64,000 nt of DNA from positions 605,943,636 to 606,007,635 of the forward strand of contig NC_056748.1 in assembly GCF_019279795.1 (NCBI RefSeq). The letters are read 5' to 3'. Shown here piece by piece: positions 11,286-23,630 of this stretch; within the stretch, counting starts at the first letter, position 1, and each line of letters starts with the position of its first letter. The notes below the pieces were generated by a model. That model ran no database searches, had not been told where the DNA came from, and saw only the letters and a list, made by a program, of their open reading frames with translations. The DNA is from Protopterus annectens (lineage: Eukaryota > Chordata > Ceratodontiformes > Protopteridae). A program made the position numbers and the translations under genes.

Positions 11286-11741
11286 TATGGTGAAGACTGA
11301 TCAGAAGTCACTATACCTGCAACAGCAGTTGGTTGGACTAGCTAAGGCAGTTGCTACCCCTGTAAATGCACCTGCCATAAAGACACAACTAAAAAGTTGA
11401 CTTGGAATTCTACCAAGTATCATTTGAATGACCCACCACCCAAGAGAACTGTGGTAGATCAGAATGGATGAAAATCCTGCCATCCCAGCAAACTGAAGAG
11501 ATATTAAAATGTACATGGACAATGAAAGAGATGATTATACAGCATATAACAAAAGTAGAAAGACCTTTTGTTGTGGGCTGGGATAGCCTTAGAACTTTAA
11601 GTCATAAAATGTTATAACTGGAAATGGATTTTTATTGTTGAAAAACTGGCACAAGCTTGGATACATGACTTAAAATCTATCCGCTGACCTCACAGCAAGC
11701 AGTAAAGTAAAATTATTAAACATTCTAGAAGTAGAAATATT

Positions 11742-12240
11742 TTGCATAGCAATATAAGACATTGGGTATTCCTAAATAATCACAATAACTCTGACAAGGT
11801 AGTAACTGTAGTAGAATACTTTTTGATTAATGAAACAATGTTTAAAACTGAATTGTTTGCTTCTAAGTCTAAAGGTGCAATAAGAAATATGCTATTGTCT
11901 GTGGGGCAAAAAATAGCAAGTAATAGCTAAATTTGTTTCAAATGTGGAAGACGGGTGATATTACTGACTTCTGTTCCATTAATACTAAAGATATTGCTAG
12001 TAGTAGAAATATGAAAACTGAAATTCATGCTACGAATGTAATTGTTCCTTTGGAACATGACAGGTCTGCATTTCAAATAACCGAGTCAGGATTATGTCAT
12101 TGTGATACAATAAAGATAGAGGAATGCATTATATTGTTAGAAGGGAGAGAGGTTCAAGCTTTGCTAGACTCAAGGACAAAGGTCTCTTGGTATGTAAATC
12201 TAAGATTACTAATGAACAAAAGGTTGAGGTAATATGCACT
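11742..12240 (+). pseudogene. gag zinc knuckle and protease remnants
   Basis: Near 11934-11970 the frame reads CFKCGRR and, after a frame change, DITDFCS: the pieces of a CCHC nucleocapsid knuckle. Downstream, EGREVQALLDSRTKVS (about 12143-12190) matches the retroviral-type protease start, with the active-site DS(G) changed to DSR. The knuckle would bind RNA; the protease would process the polyprotein. Gag proper probably lies at 11290-11740 but is too decayed to align by eye. Confidence 0.55.
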
Positions 12241-12601
12241 TATAAACACAGAAAATAGTCCAACCAGTAAACAAATACGTCCAGGGAAAGCAAAATAAGA
12301 TAAAACAAGAACAAAGCCACTGAAGGAAAATGATGTCCGCAACCAGAAATATGCACTTATAGTGATATCAAGAAATATGTCATCATAGTTGTAGCAATTC
12401 AAACAGTCCTAGGAAAATTTTTACATCTTGTGTCTGTAACCTCTTACTTGACTCATGTTACTATATTAGGAAGTGATTTTATCAGTTTTAAAACATTGAG
12501 GAATATGTGGAAAAGGAAAATCCATAGACACAGTGTGTCGGAATTACATGTGTAATAAAAAGAGATAAGATAACAACTTGATATACCCATTCTGTATAAG
12601 A

Positions 12602-12603
<2 letters not shown>

Positions 12604-12654
<51 letters not shown>

Positions 12655-12661
12655 TGTGTGT
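12604..12661. repeat. (GT)n microsatellite within the LTR element
   Basis: A run of about 55 bp of pure gt. It lies between the protease and integrase remnants; 12240-13690 otherwise holds no recognisable domain, so pol is either very decayed here or partly replaced. Confidence 0.95.
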
Positions 12662-13689
12662 GGGGGTGTCATGACAGTGTCATTCACAAAGAAGTCCAGA
12701 ATTAAAACCAGGAGAGGGGAGCTAGCATAAAAGCTACAAAAGGGGTGAGAATCTAGTTGTGCTTTAGCAGCAAAAAGAAAATGTGTGTTACAAGAAACTT
12801 TCCCCGTAGAAAGATAAACAGAAACCTATTACTACCAGAAGTAATAGTATATGAACTGAAGATGATCTGATAGAAAACTCTGAAATAATAAGCAGCACCA
12901 GACAGATTTCTACACAGAGATGTACAGGATATGCTAGCACAGAAAAAGAGGAGATAGAAATGGAAGAACTAGGATGTTTAATAGAGGATTCCTAGAACAA
13001 ACTAAGTACTAAAAGTGACATAGGTAGGAAAATTCAGAGATTTTAACCCATTTCTGTTGTTATCACGCAGAAAACTCAAGAAAAAGCAAACTTTAAGCAA
13101 CAGGTGTCTGAAACAAGGAAAGGAGTACAACCAAAGATAAATTTTGATCTGAGATACCCTTTGCCAATGTACATCAACCTAGAAGTAAAGAAGAGTACAT
13201 AAGAGGCTGGTACAAATAACAGATAAAGTGAATAAAAGGTGATTTTTGTTTAGAATTATCTTTTGTAATGTAAGATGTAGAAGAAGCTGCAGTACCTGTG
13301 CTTTTGGTAGAGAAAACCATACATACATTCCACCCCAAGAAATGCTAGTGAAGAAAGTAACTCTGAATTAGTGTACGTATAGGTAAGCCACTCGAACATT
13401 AAAAGAAGCACAGTGGAAGATCAAACTACAGCAAGAGAAAATATAACCAACACAGTTGGAATGGATGGGGAGCAGGATGTTCTCCTTGCTTGTTACACCT
13501 GCTTTTGAATTAAAATATCACCTGTAAAGGAATGGAGAAATTTTGCACCAGCTGCTAGTGTTAAAACCTTAAAACCTTGTAAAATGCTAGTAATGATGTT
13601 AACCCATAGTCATGTATTAGGTGATCTGGGGATGGACAAAACTAAGGCAAGAGCACTAACTAGTCTGATTTTACTGTCTATGCAGTCTG

Positions 13690-14570
13690 TGTGCTTCTTG
13701 TCCAGAATGCCATATAGTTGTCCCCAGTCCTGCATTTAAGAGTCCAATGATTCGAATGCCTATCACAGTGGTGCTGTTGGAACATATTTCTATGGATATT
13801 TTGGGGACACTAGCAATAGATATCAGTACATACTGTTAATATGGACTGTGCTACAAAATTTCGAGAAACAGTGCCATTGCATAATGCTAATGATAATGCT
13901 ATTCCCAGAGAACTGGTACTGATATTTTACAAGCAGGCATCCCTAAAGATACATACTGATCAAAGCACTACCTTTATGTGTATATTGCATCAATTCTGTC
14001 AGTGCTTTAAAGTCAGCCAGTTAAAGATATCAGTCTACCATGCACAGATTGATGGATTAGCACAAATGCTTAATAAAACACTGGCACCCATGCTAAGAAA
14101 ATTAGTGGCACAGATGGGAAGAACTAGGACCGGTTGTTACCCTACTTATTACCTGCTCTAGGAGAGGTGTCATAAGCTTCAACTGGGTTTATCCCATATG
14201 AGCTTTTGTATAGCAGACATCTCAGAGGACTGCTTGACGTTGATAGGGAAACTGGAAAAAAAGAGAAGAACATATAAAAGTGTGATATAGCACTATGCTG
14301 ATTTGCAAGATAGACTAAATCTCCCTATTCACATAATAAAGGAGCAACGTAGATCACCCAGGGGTTGCACCGATGAATTTATAATGCTATTTTAGAGAAG
14401 TTATGCCAGGAGATCAGGTATTAGTATTTGTAACCTCCACAGAGAAAATATTTTTGGATAAGTGACAAGGGTCATTTCATGTGACTGAAAGAATAATTGC
14501 AGTCAGCTACAAAATTATGCACCAAGGAAAGGAAAAGAAAGCTAGAGTACACCTGTCCCATTAATCTAGT
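13690..14570 (+). pseudogene. Integrase of Gmr1-like element
   Basis: CPECHIVVPSP (about 13697-13730) is the CC half of the HHCC finger. SMDILG (13789-13806) supplies the first catalytic Asp, and IHTDQST (near 13957) the second. The segment that should hold the catalytic Glu (DGLVERFNKTL in relatives) reads DGLAQMLNKTL, so Glu is replaced by Gln. After a stop, frames give ASTGFIPYELLYSRHLRG and GLLDVDRET, typical of these integrases, then a C-terminal YKIMHQGKEKKARV near 14508. Integrase would join cDNA to the chromosome. Confidence 0.75.
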
Positions 14571-14779
14571 AAAGGAGTAGAAATATTTGTGCTTAACCTG
14601 TAAGCTAAAGTTCAATTAGGGAAGACCAGAAAATCTGAAGTACAATTAACAAAATCTTTGTCAAAAATACAAAGGCAAGAGGGAATAGGATTTTAACTAA
14701 GAAATAAAGTCATGTTCTCAGAAATGGCTAGGAGAAAAAAACGGACAGAATGTAATGTAGAGGCAACACTTGTTGTGAA

Positions 14780-15900
14780 GGTTAGAATCAGATCTTACAG
14801 AGTACCAGTGTCACAGAAACAGTTAAGATAAGAGATTCAAAAGATGATCAAACTAGTAGTGATAGAAATATTACAGGATGAATGGAAGTATCACATTGTG
14901 TATTTATTTAAAAAAACTGAACATTATTTCAACGTTTAATAGATATCCCATACCCAGAAATGACAAGTTGTTGGACAACCTAGGAATTGATAGATACTTG
15001 TCAGTACTAGAGTTGATAATGGGTTACTGGCAGAAACCACTTAATCCCTCTGGCAAGAAAAAAAAGCCTTTGTAACCTTTGAGGGTCTATGTCAGTACAA
15101 AGTGTTAGTTTTTCTCCAACATGGAGCTCCGGATACCTTTAAAAGGCCAATGAAAATTATACTAAGGCCTCACTTCCTGTGTGCTACACCATACCTGGAT
15201 GACTTGATCTTATATTCAGGGGACTAGGTATCTCATTTACCAAAAGTGCAGTCTGTGTTAAAATCTAAAAATCTGTCAGATCTGACTGTAAATGCTAAGA
15301 AATGAAAACTTGGCAAAACTGGGCATGGCAGAAGCCATGTATGTGGGATACCTTGTAGACACATGGATGGTACAACCATAACTAGAAAAAAAGGCCATAA
15401 AGAACTGGCCCATACTCATCTAAAAGACAAGTGAAGGCCCTTATTGGGCCAGCTGGGTATTACTGAAAATTTTTATCAAATTTTGCAACTATTGCCTGCT
15501 CTTTACCAGATCTCACAAAAAGGAAAACACCTGACAACATGCAATATTGTTTTGCAGAAGATACTAAATTTAATGAATAAAAAAGAATGTTATGTTTTAG
15601 ACCAGTGGTAGTAACTCCTGATTTTACTAAAGAACCATACAGACATAGTGAAAGGAGAGAGTGAGAGTGTGGTTAGTGGTAAAGCAGGCCTAATTCCTTT
15701 AAATGGTACGTATTGAGTAGGCATTTCAGCTTGATAACTAATCATGCTCCATTGCTGTGGCTGAGAAACAAACAGATCTCAATAGAATGTTGTGCTGATG
15801 GGCACTATCCCTCTAACCCTAGTACACAATGACCTATAGGCCTGACTAGTTAACATGAATGCTGATGGGCTGTTAAGGTCCCACAACCCACCATTGTGAG
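14780..15900 (+). pseudogene. Ty3/Gypsy-type reverse transcriptase and RNase H remnants
   Basis: SYRVPVSQKQLR near 14796 and DEWKYHIVY at 14877-14903 open the RT. FNRYPIPRNDKLLDNLG follows (14935-14985), then LELIMGYWQKPLNPSGK (15011-15060), FVTFEGLCQYKVLVF in a shifted frame, and TPYLDDLILYSG with the catalytic YLDD at 15192-15203. The TVNAKK and fingers-to-connection segments follow (about 15285-15470). RNase H is only hinted at by VVVTPDFTKEPYR (about 15606-15645). Position downstream of integrase is the key oddity. Confidence 0.75.
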
Positions 15901-15944
15901 TCTAGAATGGATGTTTTTTTTGTGGGAATGGGGTTAGTTTTAAC

Positions 15945-16170
15945 ATGTTGGGTAAAGCAAAATGTGGAATGTGACTTTAAAACTGTGCAAAGTGACTGAA
16001 GTATAGGAAATTCTTATAGCACTTTGGCCAAGAAATTTAATGAACTAGGTAGATGATTGCCAAGTACTTTTTGTATAAAAGGATGTAACTAAATGGACAG
16101 AATTCAGGAAACAAGTCCCTCACATAGAGATTTTGCATGGGATAAGCAAACACTTAACTGGATATTTAGG
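15945..16170 (+). repeat. 3' LTR of Gmr1-like element
   Basis: Colinear with 11060-11285 (see that entry). Divergence between the two LTRs is large by eye, indicating an old insertion. The LTR may extend further 3', but the 5' copy gives no support beyond about 16170. Confidence 0.6.
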
Positions 16171-18640
16171 AGTCATAGAGTTTCTTATCCAATTCAAGGC
16201 CTTTTGTGGATTTAACCTGGTATAGCAACATTTGGTACAGAGCTGGAGCTAAGGCCTGTTCAAAGCCTTTATCCATGGACCATTACATACACCTTGCATG
16301 TTAAAAGGATTGTGAGAGACTGATGATGTGTAGTATAATGTTATTAGAGACACTATAACCACTAATAACTGTTTGCAAGGTGCTATAAGCAATATTGTAA
16401 ATAACACATATATAACATCAAATCATTCAAAGATTCATATATAGAATGGTAATGTATGCTAAAACTACTAGGTGTATTATGATCATCTTGGTTATAAATA
16501 AATGTTCGGTTCAGCAACTTGAGTATAAGTTATTTTAAGACATACAATAGTTTATGGATTTCTTTAGACATCAATTTCTAGAGTACATTATAATCATAAC
16601 ATATTAATAGACAATTCTGAAGTACTGATGTGAGATTGTTAGTCTAATCAAATTATATATAAAAAAGTCAGTTCCAAAATCAAAATAATGTCAATAATTT
16701 TAATTTTGTCATATATGTCATAAGTTAGAAAACACCTAAGATGTTTATGATGATGTTTAAAAGTAAGAAGTTTATGTGACATAGTGTCTTAAAAAAGTCA
16801 CAAAAGGTAGTTATATTTTATCCTAGAACTACTCATGGGTGACTGATGTGAGTATCCATATGCTATGGGATCCTGTTATGCTCTCCCCTGACATGAATGA
16901 GCTCCCAACATGTGTCCTATAGAGTCTAACCTCACTGACAGGGAACCTCTAAACCCACATCTCCTTACCCCTTTGCAACTGGTTGTGTGTGAGCCTTATT
17001 TAGCATATAATAAATCAATCAGCCAAGACCTTTGCCCCCCTCTCCAAGGATGGCTGGCCTGATATTAGTCACGTAGTTCTGCATTTCTGTGTCTCACCGC
17101 ATCACTACCAAAGTGAATTCAGTTGTCTGGACTATATTAAGTGTTTTAGAAGTGATTGATTGCATATATAATGAATAGGATTATATCCTAAAGTAAGAAT
17201 CTCTGTTTATGTGTAATTCTAATTCTACTTTAGTATAATGCGAGAAAATTATAATAGAGTAGTCTTCAAAAAGATATTCTTCACAATAGAGCATAAGGAG
17301 ATGTTTTACTAAACTACAGGGAATGAAAACACCATTATATTCATTTATAGTTATGTACAAAGTAATGACAAAATATAATTTTTCCTTTTTGCATTTCCTG
17401 TCTAACACATTTAATTTCTCTCTAATGTCAAAAGCTGTACTTAATCCAAAAGGGATACAGTTTTAAGATGGCATTACATAACCTGATGATATAAATTTGA
17501 AAAAAAGTACAGCTTCACAAAGTGTCATTAATATGTCCAGCACTACATTACTTTTAGAAATTATGTTACCAACAACCCCAATGACTTGTCATATGTTATG
17601 ATTATAGTAATATTGTACTATAAATTTAAGAAATAATGTAAAAGTCATTTACGATGTTGAAAGCATAAACCTTGTTAGATTTGACTTGAAGCAAGAAATC
17701 AATTAAGAAAGTCAAATATTTCAGAATATTCTGTAAGGTTCTCTAAATATTTTCCATTTCAATCCAGTAGTGCTTAACATCTTTTAGTGCTGCTAAGCAG
17801 CTATATTAGTGTTGCGCTTTCATTGCATAACATACATGTAGTGTACCAATTCAGAGATTCAGGGCTGATTCTCTAGCATGTAGTAGCAGCACAAATAATA
17901 TAATCACAAAGCCATAGTCATCAATGCAGCAGATTGATGACAAAGGACAAAACAAACCCTGACAAATCACTTTTAAAAGGAGCCAGTCAAAAATTCGTAA
18001 CAGATCTGATATTTCATATTCAAAACCTATAGCTTTCAAACAAATAGTGGAGAGCTGAGAGGCTTGCATGCAGTAACCAAGAACCAAGGAAAACAAGCAG
18101 AAGTGCAGGACAAGACCAAGTATATAACAGATATACACACAGGGGCCTATCACTCAAATGGGCTTCTAAACCAACCCGACCATTCCAACTGCACTGCCAA
18201 TCAGAAAAAATCACGAGCAAAGTGTGGAATATAAAACTCAAGCTAATGAGTAAATCGATCCTGAAAATAAGACATTACTTTGAAAACTGGGACACCTGAA
18301 TGTCATGCAAAAGACCAGTGTGGCATGTGAAGACCTTCCTCCAAGCCACAAATAGGGGCACAATGGGCTGTATGTTCACTCAAATGCAAAGACACTGCCA
18401 TGTATGCCTACTTTAAACAAATAAACATTGAGACACCAGTGGGGGAATCCCAGCTCCCCAACAAATCCAACACTGGTACCAAATTGTCAAACTCCAATCT
18501 CCTTCTCCTTTTGACTTGAAAACAGTCATATAAGCAAACAAAACCTCTAACCTCTTTTCCCATCCACTGCCATTTTTGTATAAGGACATTTTTAGATTAA
18601 ATGAGCAGAAAACAGCAATGGTAAACTGAAGCATGACTTG
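16171..18640. other. No recognisable feature
   Basis: 2.5 kb of AT-rich sequence with frames of up to 100 codons (17851-18153, minus) but no family motif recognised. Confidence 0.4.
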
Positions 18641-18654
18641 TATCACAATTCAGT

Positions 18655-18715
18655 AAAATGAAATTACATTTATTTTCAAGTAGGGAAGCGCTTTCACCAC
18701 AAAATGTGCCTTGAT
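18655..18715 (-). repeat. PLE terminal motif, possibly the 3' end of PLE-2
   Basis: On the minus strand: gtctgatcaagg, then cacattttgtg hairpin, then gtgaaagcgc. Same architecture as other PLE ends in this window (CTGA-GA, stem-loop, GAAA). It lies downstream of the PLE-2 coding region on the same strand, with a CR1 inserted between (19744-21459). Confidence 0.5.
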
Positions 18716-18719
18716 CAGA

Positions 18720-19690
18720 CCATTTACAAGTAAAAGTGCATAAACTGCCAAACATTTCCATTTATACATAACACCTCCCCCTAATTAAATTCAAATGTTT
18801 GTTGTAGCAAATCAATTCAGCACAAAACGCCCCTTAGTTGCTTTATATCATAAACAGATTAAAACAGCAACAAATTAACTATTTAGTTGCTGATACATAA
18901 ATAAAATCCACATTATAATACTCAAAATTCACCACATAATAAAATTGTATGCACGCTCCACTTTAAAATACATGCATATCTCATCCTTAGCATCATAAAT
19001 TGTATTGTGCATCTATAGATCAACTAACTATCTAGTTGCTTTTCTTATATATAGATCGTCACACAATAATAAATTTATACCATTGTGACATAACATTTCC
19101 TACTTGGTATACCTGATTATGTGGTCAAGCACTCGCTCGACTCCAGAACCCAAATCATTCAAATCAGTACATCATTACTTACACATTCATGGATTAAATC
19201 ATATTGCACACATTTAAATATCCCTCCAAGTTTATCCTGTGGTGTAGCTAGGTCCTTTCAAATGAAAGATATAGTACCATCAAACATGTTATAACGTAAT
19301 CGTTCAGCTTACAACCATTGTATACTGTCAAAAATCAATCATGACGTGATTTCTATTTTGCGTCATTCAAATAAATAGTTTACTGTACCTTCTTAAACAT
19401 AGATGAATGAAGAGCCTATTTATCTATATATCCATACTAGGTTCCAGAATGCAGTTAAATATGCACTTATCCAGTTTACTTTTGCAATAATCCCCCTTTT
19501 TTAGCATGAATGCTGTTAAGCACTCACTCTACTATTTACTTCTCAAAAGCACTCCTAATTGTGACGTCATCACGCAATGCCTTTGTTCCTTAAAAACATA
19601 GCCGTCTGAATAATTCACTGTTCTGCTACTTGCAAAGTGCATTTCCTATAAGATAAAGACTATGTAGCATCAGATTTACCTAATAATAAG
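18720..19690. other. No gene; probable PLE-2 3' UTR
   Basis: AT-rich, non-coding. If the motif at 18655 is the end of PLE-2, then this stretch and 21460-22380 are its untranslated 3' region, split by CR1-A. Confidence 0.35.
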
Positions 19691-19695
19691 TCATC

Positions 19696-19696
<1 letters not shown>

Positions 19697-19743
<47 letters not shown>
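19697..19743. repeat. (TA)n microsatellite flanking CR1-A
   Basis: Pure TA run immediately 5' of CR1-A; tatata also follows the CR1-A tail, so the LINE inserted at or expanded within a TA tract. Confidence 0.95.
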
Positions 19744-19745
<2 letters not shown>

Positions 19746-21459
19746 CCAAAAGGGCAAATATTTATCCCAGCAGTGTGCTGCCCCCCTGACATCTCAGATG
19801 CTCAGGTAAGAGCCGCCCTCTCCAAAGCAAAAAACACAGCATCAATGGGAACAGACGGTGTCCCGGGCTGCGTCCTACATGAACTCCAAGAAGAGCTAAA
19901 CCCAAAGATAAAACTACTGTTCAATCTCAGCCTTACTACAGGATATGTGCCCAAAGAGTGGCGTACAGCAACAGTGGTCCCTCTCCATAAAGGTGGTGCC
20001 TCAACGGATCCTGGAAACTATTGCCCCATAAGCCTGACTAGCTTGGTCTGCAAAGCTATGGAAAGGATCATCATGGACCTCATAAATAAAGATATTGGGG
20101 ACCTACAGACACTGGATCCTACCCAGTTCGGCTTTGTTAAGGGCAGATCCTGCCACTTAAACCTGGTTGATTTCTTTGAAACAGTCACCAAGGCCATTGA
20201 CGAGGGAAGGTGGTCCACACAGCCTACCTGGACCTCGCAAAAGCCTTCGATACAATACCCCACTCGGGCATTATAGATAAGCTCACCAGCTTAAATATAA
20301 ACCCCTATGTCACTAGATGGATTGCAAACTGGCTCAAGGACAGAACCCACATGGGTAGAATTGCTGGAGCCATGTCAGACTCCAAACCAGTTACAAGTGG
20401 TGTCCCACAAGGCTCAGTCTTGGGACCTCTCTTGTTCGGTATATATTTCTCGGAGGTACAGGCCAACATGGAAGGACTGTGGCTGACCAAGTTCGCAGAT
20501 GACTGCAAACTGGGCACCATAATCGACTCTCCAGCTGACACAAGCATCCTCCAAAAGTTCCACATAGAAACAGACAACTGTTGCCAGAGCCATGGCCTCA
20601 AGCTAAATGCCAAAAAGTGTATAGTCATCCCCTTTGGCAAAAACAAAGTGCCCACAAATTACCACATAGGTGGTAATCCATTAAGTACAGAAGAAGTAAT
20701 TAGGGACCTGGGGACCCAAGTTGATAGCAATCTCTCATTTGACAACCACGTGGCCAAAGTGGTTAGAAAAACATTGTATATAGCCCACCTAATCATGAAG
20801 GGATTCACATCAAGATCAGGGGCGGTCATCGTGCCTCTTTACTCATCCCTCATCAGGCCCATAATTGAGTACAATGCCCCTTTTGGGATGTACCTTATCA
20901 GACACCTGCAGCAACTGGAAAGACCCCAAAAGTACCTCACCAAGAGGATCAAAGGGCTCAAACAGATGCCATATGCTGCCTGATTAAAGAAACTCCAGCT
21001 CTACTCAGTGGCATACCGCATGTTCAGAGGCGATCTGTGCCTGACATATAAAGCCATGTCCAACCCGGAATTAATGGACATGCTGCACCTCAGAAAATCC
21101 AAATCCCATCGAGCTTCTTGCTCGAGAGACTTGAACCTCAGCACTGAAATAAATAGGACATGCTGGAGGGACAGATTCATAACCCAGAGGCTCCCTTCAC
21201 TGTGGAATAAAATCCCAGTCCAGGTTAGGCAGAGTCCCTCATTGACTCTCTTCAAGAGGAATCTTGATGAGTGGATGGGAGATCGTAGGTTTACCCCGGG
21301 TATCACTTCTGTGTCACTGTTAGACAGAAGCACAGTATACTAACCTCGAAAAAGGGCATAGCAAAATAAATTTAAAATGGGTGGCGAAAGCCAAACACAT
21401 TCTGGCTAGGCTTATAAATGCCCTAGGGCAGTTAGCCTAGTATGAACCTATGAACCTAT
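19744..21459 (+). mobile_element. CR1-A: 5'-truncated CR1-like LINE
   Basis: The RT-encoding 3' half of a CR1-clade LINE. It ends in a conserved 3' region (aggcttataaatgcccta, gttagcctag) and an octamer repeat, tatgaacc x2, at 21441-21459. A terminal octamer repeat is a hallmark of CR1. No poly(A) and no evident target duplication, again as for CR1. The 5' end lies in the RT, as in most CR1 copies. Confidence 0.88.
19749..21343 (+). pseudogene. CR1-A reverse transcriptase (ORF2 3' half)
   Basis: Open stretches 19743-20276, 20210-20983 and 21008-21343. Motifs: KNTASMGTDGVPGCVL; GYVPKEWRTATVVPLHKGG; DPTQFGFVKGRSC; AYLDLAKAFDTIPH (catalytic Asp); SGVPQGSVLGPLLF; KFADDCKL with the FADD box at 20492-20503; and the C-terminal LPSLWNKIPVQVRQSPSLTL. 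A single-base loss near 20205 shifts the frame. An in-frame TGA at 20981-20983 replaces a CGA present in relatives (CpG decay). All catalytic residues remain. ORF1 and the endonuclease are absent. Confidence 0.88.
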
Positions 21460-22122
<663 letters not shown>

Positions 22123-22379
22123 GTGCACTTCTAGCCCAAGCTATATGAAATAGCCTTAACATACGTAACCAACTATTAATTCCTGTTGTGTGCATGTTCA
22201 TATAAAACTGACCATATAGTTGCATAAACAGATTCACTTATATGCATACTTCTGCACATATTACTAAATATTCCTTGGTCCAGCTAAAATGTAGGACCAA
22301 TTTCATATTAGTATATTGTAGTTTAGAAAGTAAATGTATAATATTCTTCCTATACTACCTAATGTATATGTGTACATCA

Positions 22380-23579
22380 CTATTTGTGAGATAACCCCCT
22401 CGCTTCCAGTACACTACTCACAGATATCATACCATTAAGGCCCAGCCCTTTTTCAGCTTGATGTTTTAAAATCCATCTACGTTCACTCTTTTCTGTAAGA
22501 TTTATAATAGTCCCCATTGTATTTCCAGGACTAACCTGTTCTAGGCTTATAAATTTGAAATTGTGGTTTACAATACTCATTTCATTATATTTGGACAATG
22601 TACTAATGGAGTCCCTATTATCTGTGGTGGTGGTGCTGCAGTAGCGTCGCCTCACGGTAAGATGCTGTCCGGTTCGATTCTCAGCTATAGCATCTTCTGC
22701 GTGAATACATGCGTGAATGGGCGTACCTTCGTTGAAGGTTGTGCGTCAGGGCTGGTAACTCAGCACGTAAAAATCAACTACCAATCATTAGTGGACCGGA
22801 GTTCCGCTGTGGCGACCCCTAACCGGGAAAAGCCGAAAGACACAATAACTAATGGAGTCCCTATTCTTCATACTATTGGTATGTTCCCTCATATGCTCCT
22901 TAAGTGTTCTATTAGTTTTGCTCACATAGAATCTTAAGCAGCAGTCACATTGTGCCAAGTATATTATATTCGTACTATTACAATCCATCAGGTTATACAC
23001 TTTATATACTACTTGTGTTTCAGGATGTACTAACTGATTAGTTTGTTTAATAAATTGGCACATATTGCAGTGACCGCACTTCCTAGTTCCTGTCATTGTC
23101 AAACCAGATGTATTTATTATTTCTTTCGGATAACACAGCATCCTTCTAAGATTTTTTCTATTCTTAAAGCAGAAGTTGGGTTCTTCCCCCACCACTGCTT
23201 TAATTTTATTATCAGTCATTAACAGTGGCCAATGTTTATAAAACACATTCTTAACTCTATTAATGTCACTGGTGTATGGTACCGTGACTTTAACCAAATT
23301 CACTTTATTATGCATTGCTGTTACATTCTCCACTTGTAAGGCTATATTGGAACTTTCAGAAAAATAAGGTTTAGCTCTACTGTCACTCATTGTTCTAACT
23401 TCTTGTAAAACTGGTACTACTTCTGTATCTTGGTATCCCCTTTTATATAAATTTTTCTCTAGTTGAACAAGACCTTCAGTAAACACATTATCATGATTAC
23501 TCAAACGTGAAACACACATCCCTTGTCCTTTCACTATATTCCTAAATGTTTTCCTTGGGTGCATGCTAGACCTGTGCAA
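22380..23579 (-). pseudogene. PLE-2 RT thumb, linker and GIY-YIG endonuclease, split by a SINE
   Basis: ORF 23579-22788 carries the SISMHP-like block as SSMHPRKTFRNIVKGQ, then DINRVKNVFYKHWPLL, the linker KCGHCNMCQF, and NIIYLAQCDCCLRFYVSKTN followed by LKEHMREH. This is a GIY-YIG domain with YVGKT changed to YVSKT. Eight codons after REH the frame is broken by the SINE at NRDSIS. It resumes at 22598 with TLSKYNEMSIVNHNFKF and ends with ERRWILKHQ and AEKGLGLN at 22380. The codons for NRDSI appear on both sides because of the 18-bp target duplication. Confidence 0.85.
22620..22847 (+). mobile_element. tRNA-derived SINE with RTE-like 3' tail
   Basis: Flanked by a perfect 18-bp duplication actaatggagtccctatt (22602-22619 and 22848-22865). 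The head carries a tRNA-like promoter: A-box region ggtggtgctgcagtagcgtc (22628-22647) and B box ggttcgattct (22671-22681). The tail tgtggcgacccctaa...ggga...agccgaaaga matches the 3' end of the RTE LINE ending at 29876 (tgtggcgacccctaatggga, acagctgaaaga). Shared tails imply mobilisation by RTE machinery. It is inserted antisense into the PLE-2 endonuclease gene. Confidence 0.9.
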
Positions 23580-23630
23580 AAGTGTGTTAGTGTAACAGTC
23601 TTTGTGATATATCCTAGTCTCAAACAGCCC

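Larger units (their letters stand above)
11060..16170 (+). mobile_element. Decayed Ty3/Gypsy LTR element, integrase before RT (Gmr1-like)
   Basis: About 5.1 kb bounded by related LTR segments (11060-11285 and 15945-16170). Between them are remnants of a gag zinc knuckle and protease (11740-12240), integrase (13690-14570), and RT plus RNase H (14780-15880). Integrase upstream of RT is reversed relative to ordinary Ty3/Gypsy elements, but the RT itself is Gypsy-like. This combination is described for Gmr1-like elements of deuterostomes. Dozens of stops make it a fossil. Confidence 0.75.

Noticed and set aside
17851..18241. Hydrophobic minus-strand ORFs as membrane proteins
   Set aside because: Two overlapping frames of similar length in AT-rich DNA; hydrophobicity follows from T-rich codons.
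20018..20655. Minus-strand ORFs within CR1-A (and equivalents in the other CR1 copies)
   Set aside because: Antisense frames of conserved RT codons; the same shadow recurs in each copy and holds no family motif.
22628..22700. Functional tRNA gene
   Set aside because: A and B boxes are present, but the cloverleaf arms do not pair properly and the sequence continues into a SINE body with target duplication.
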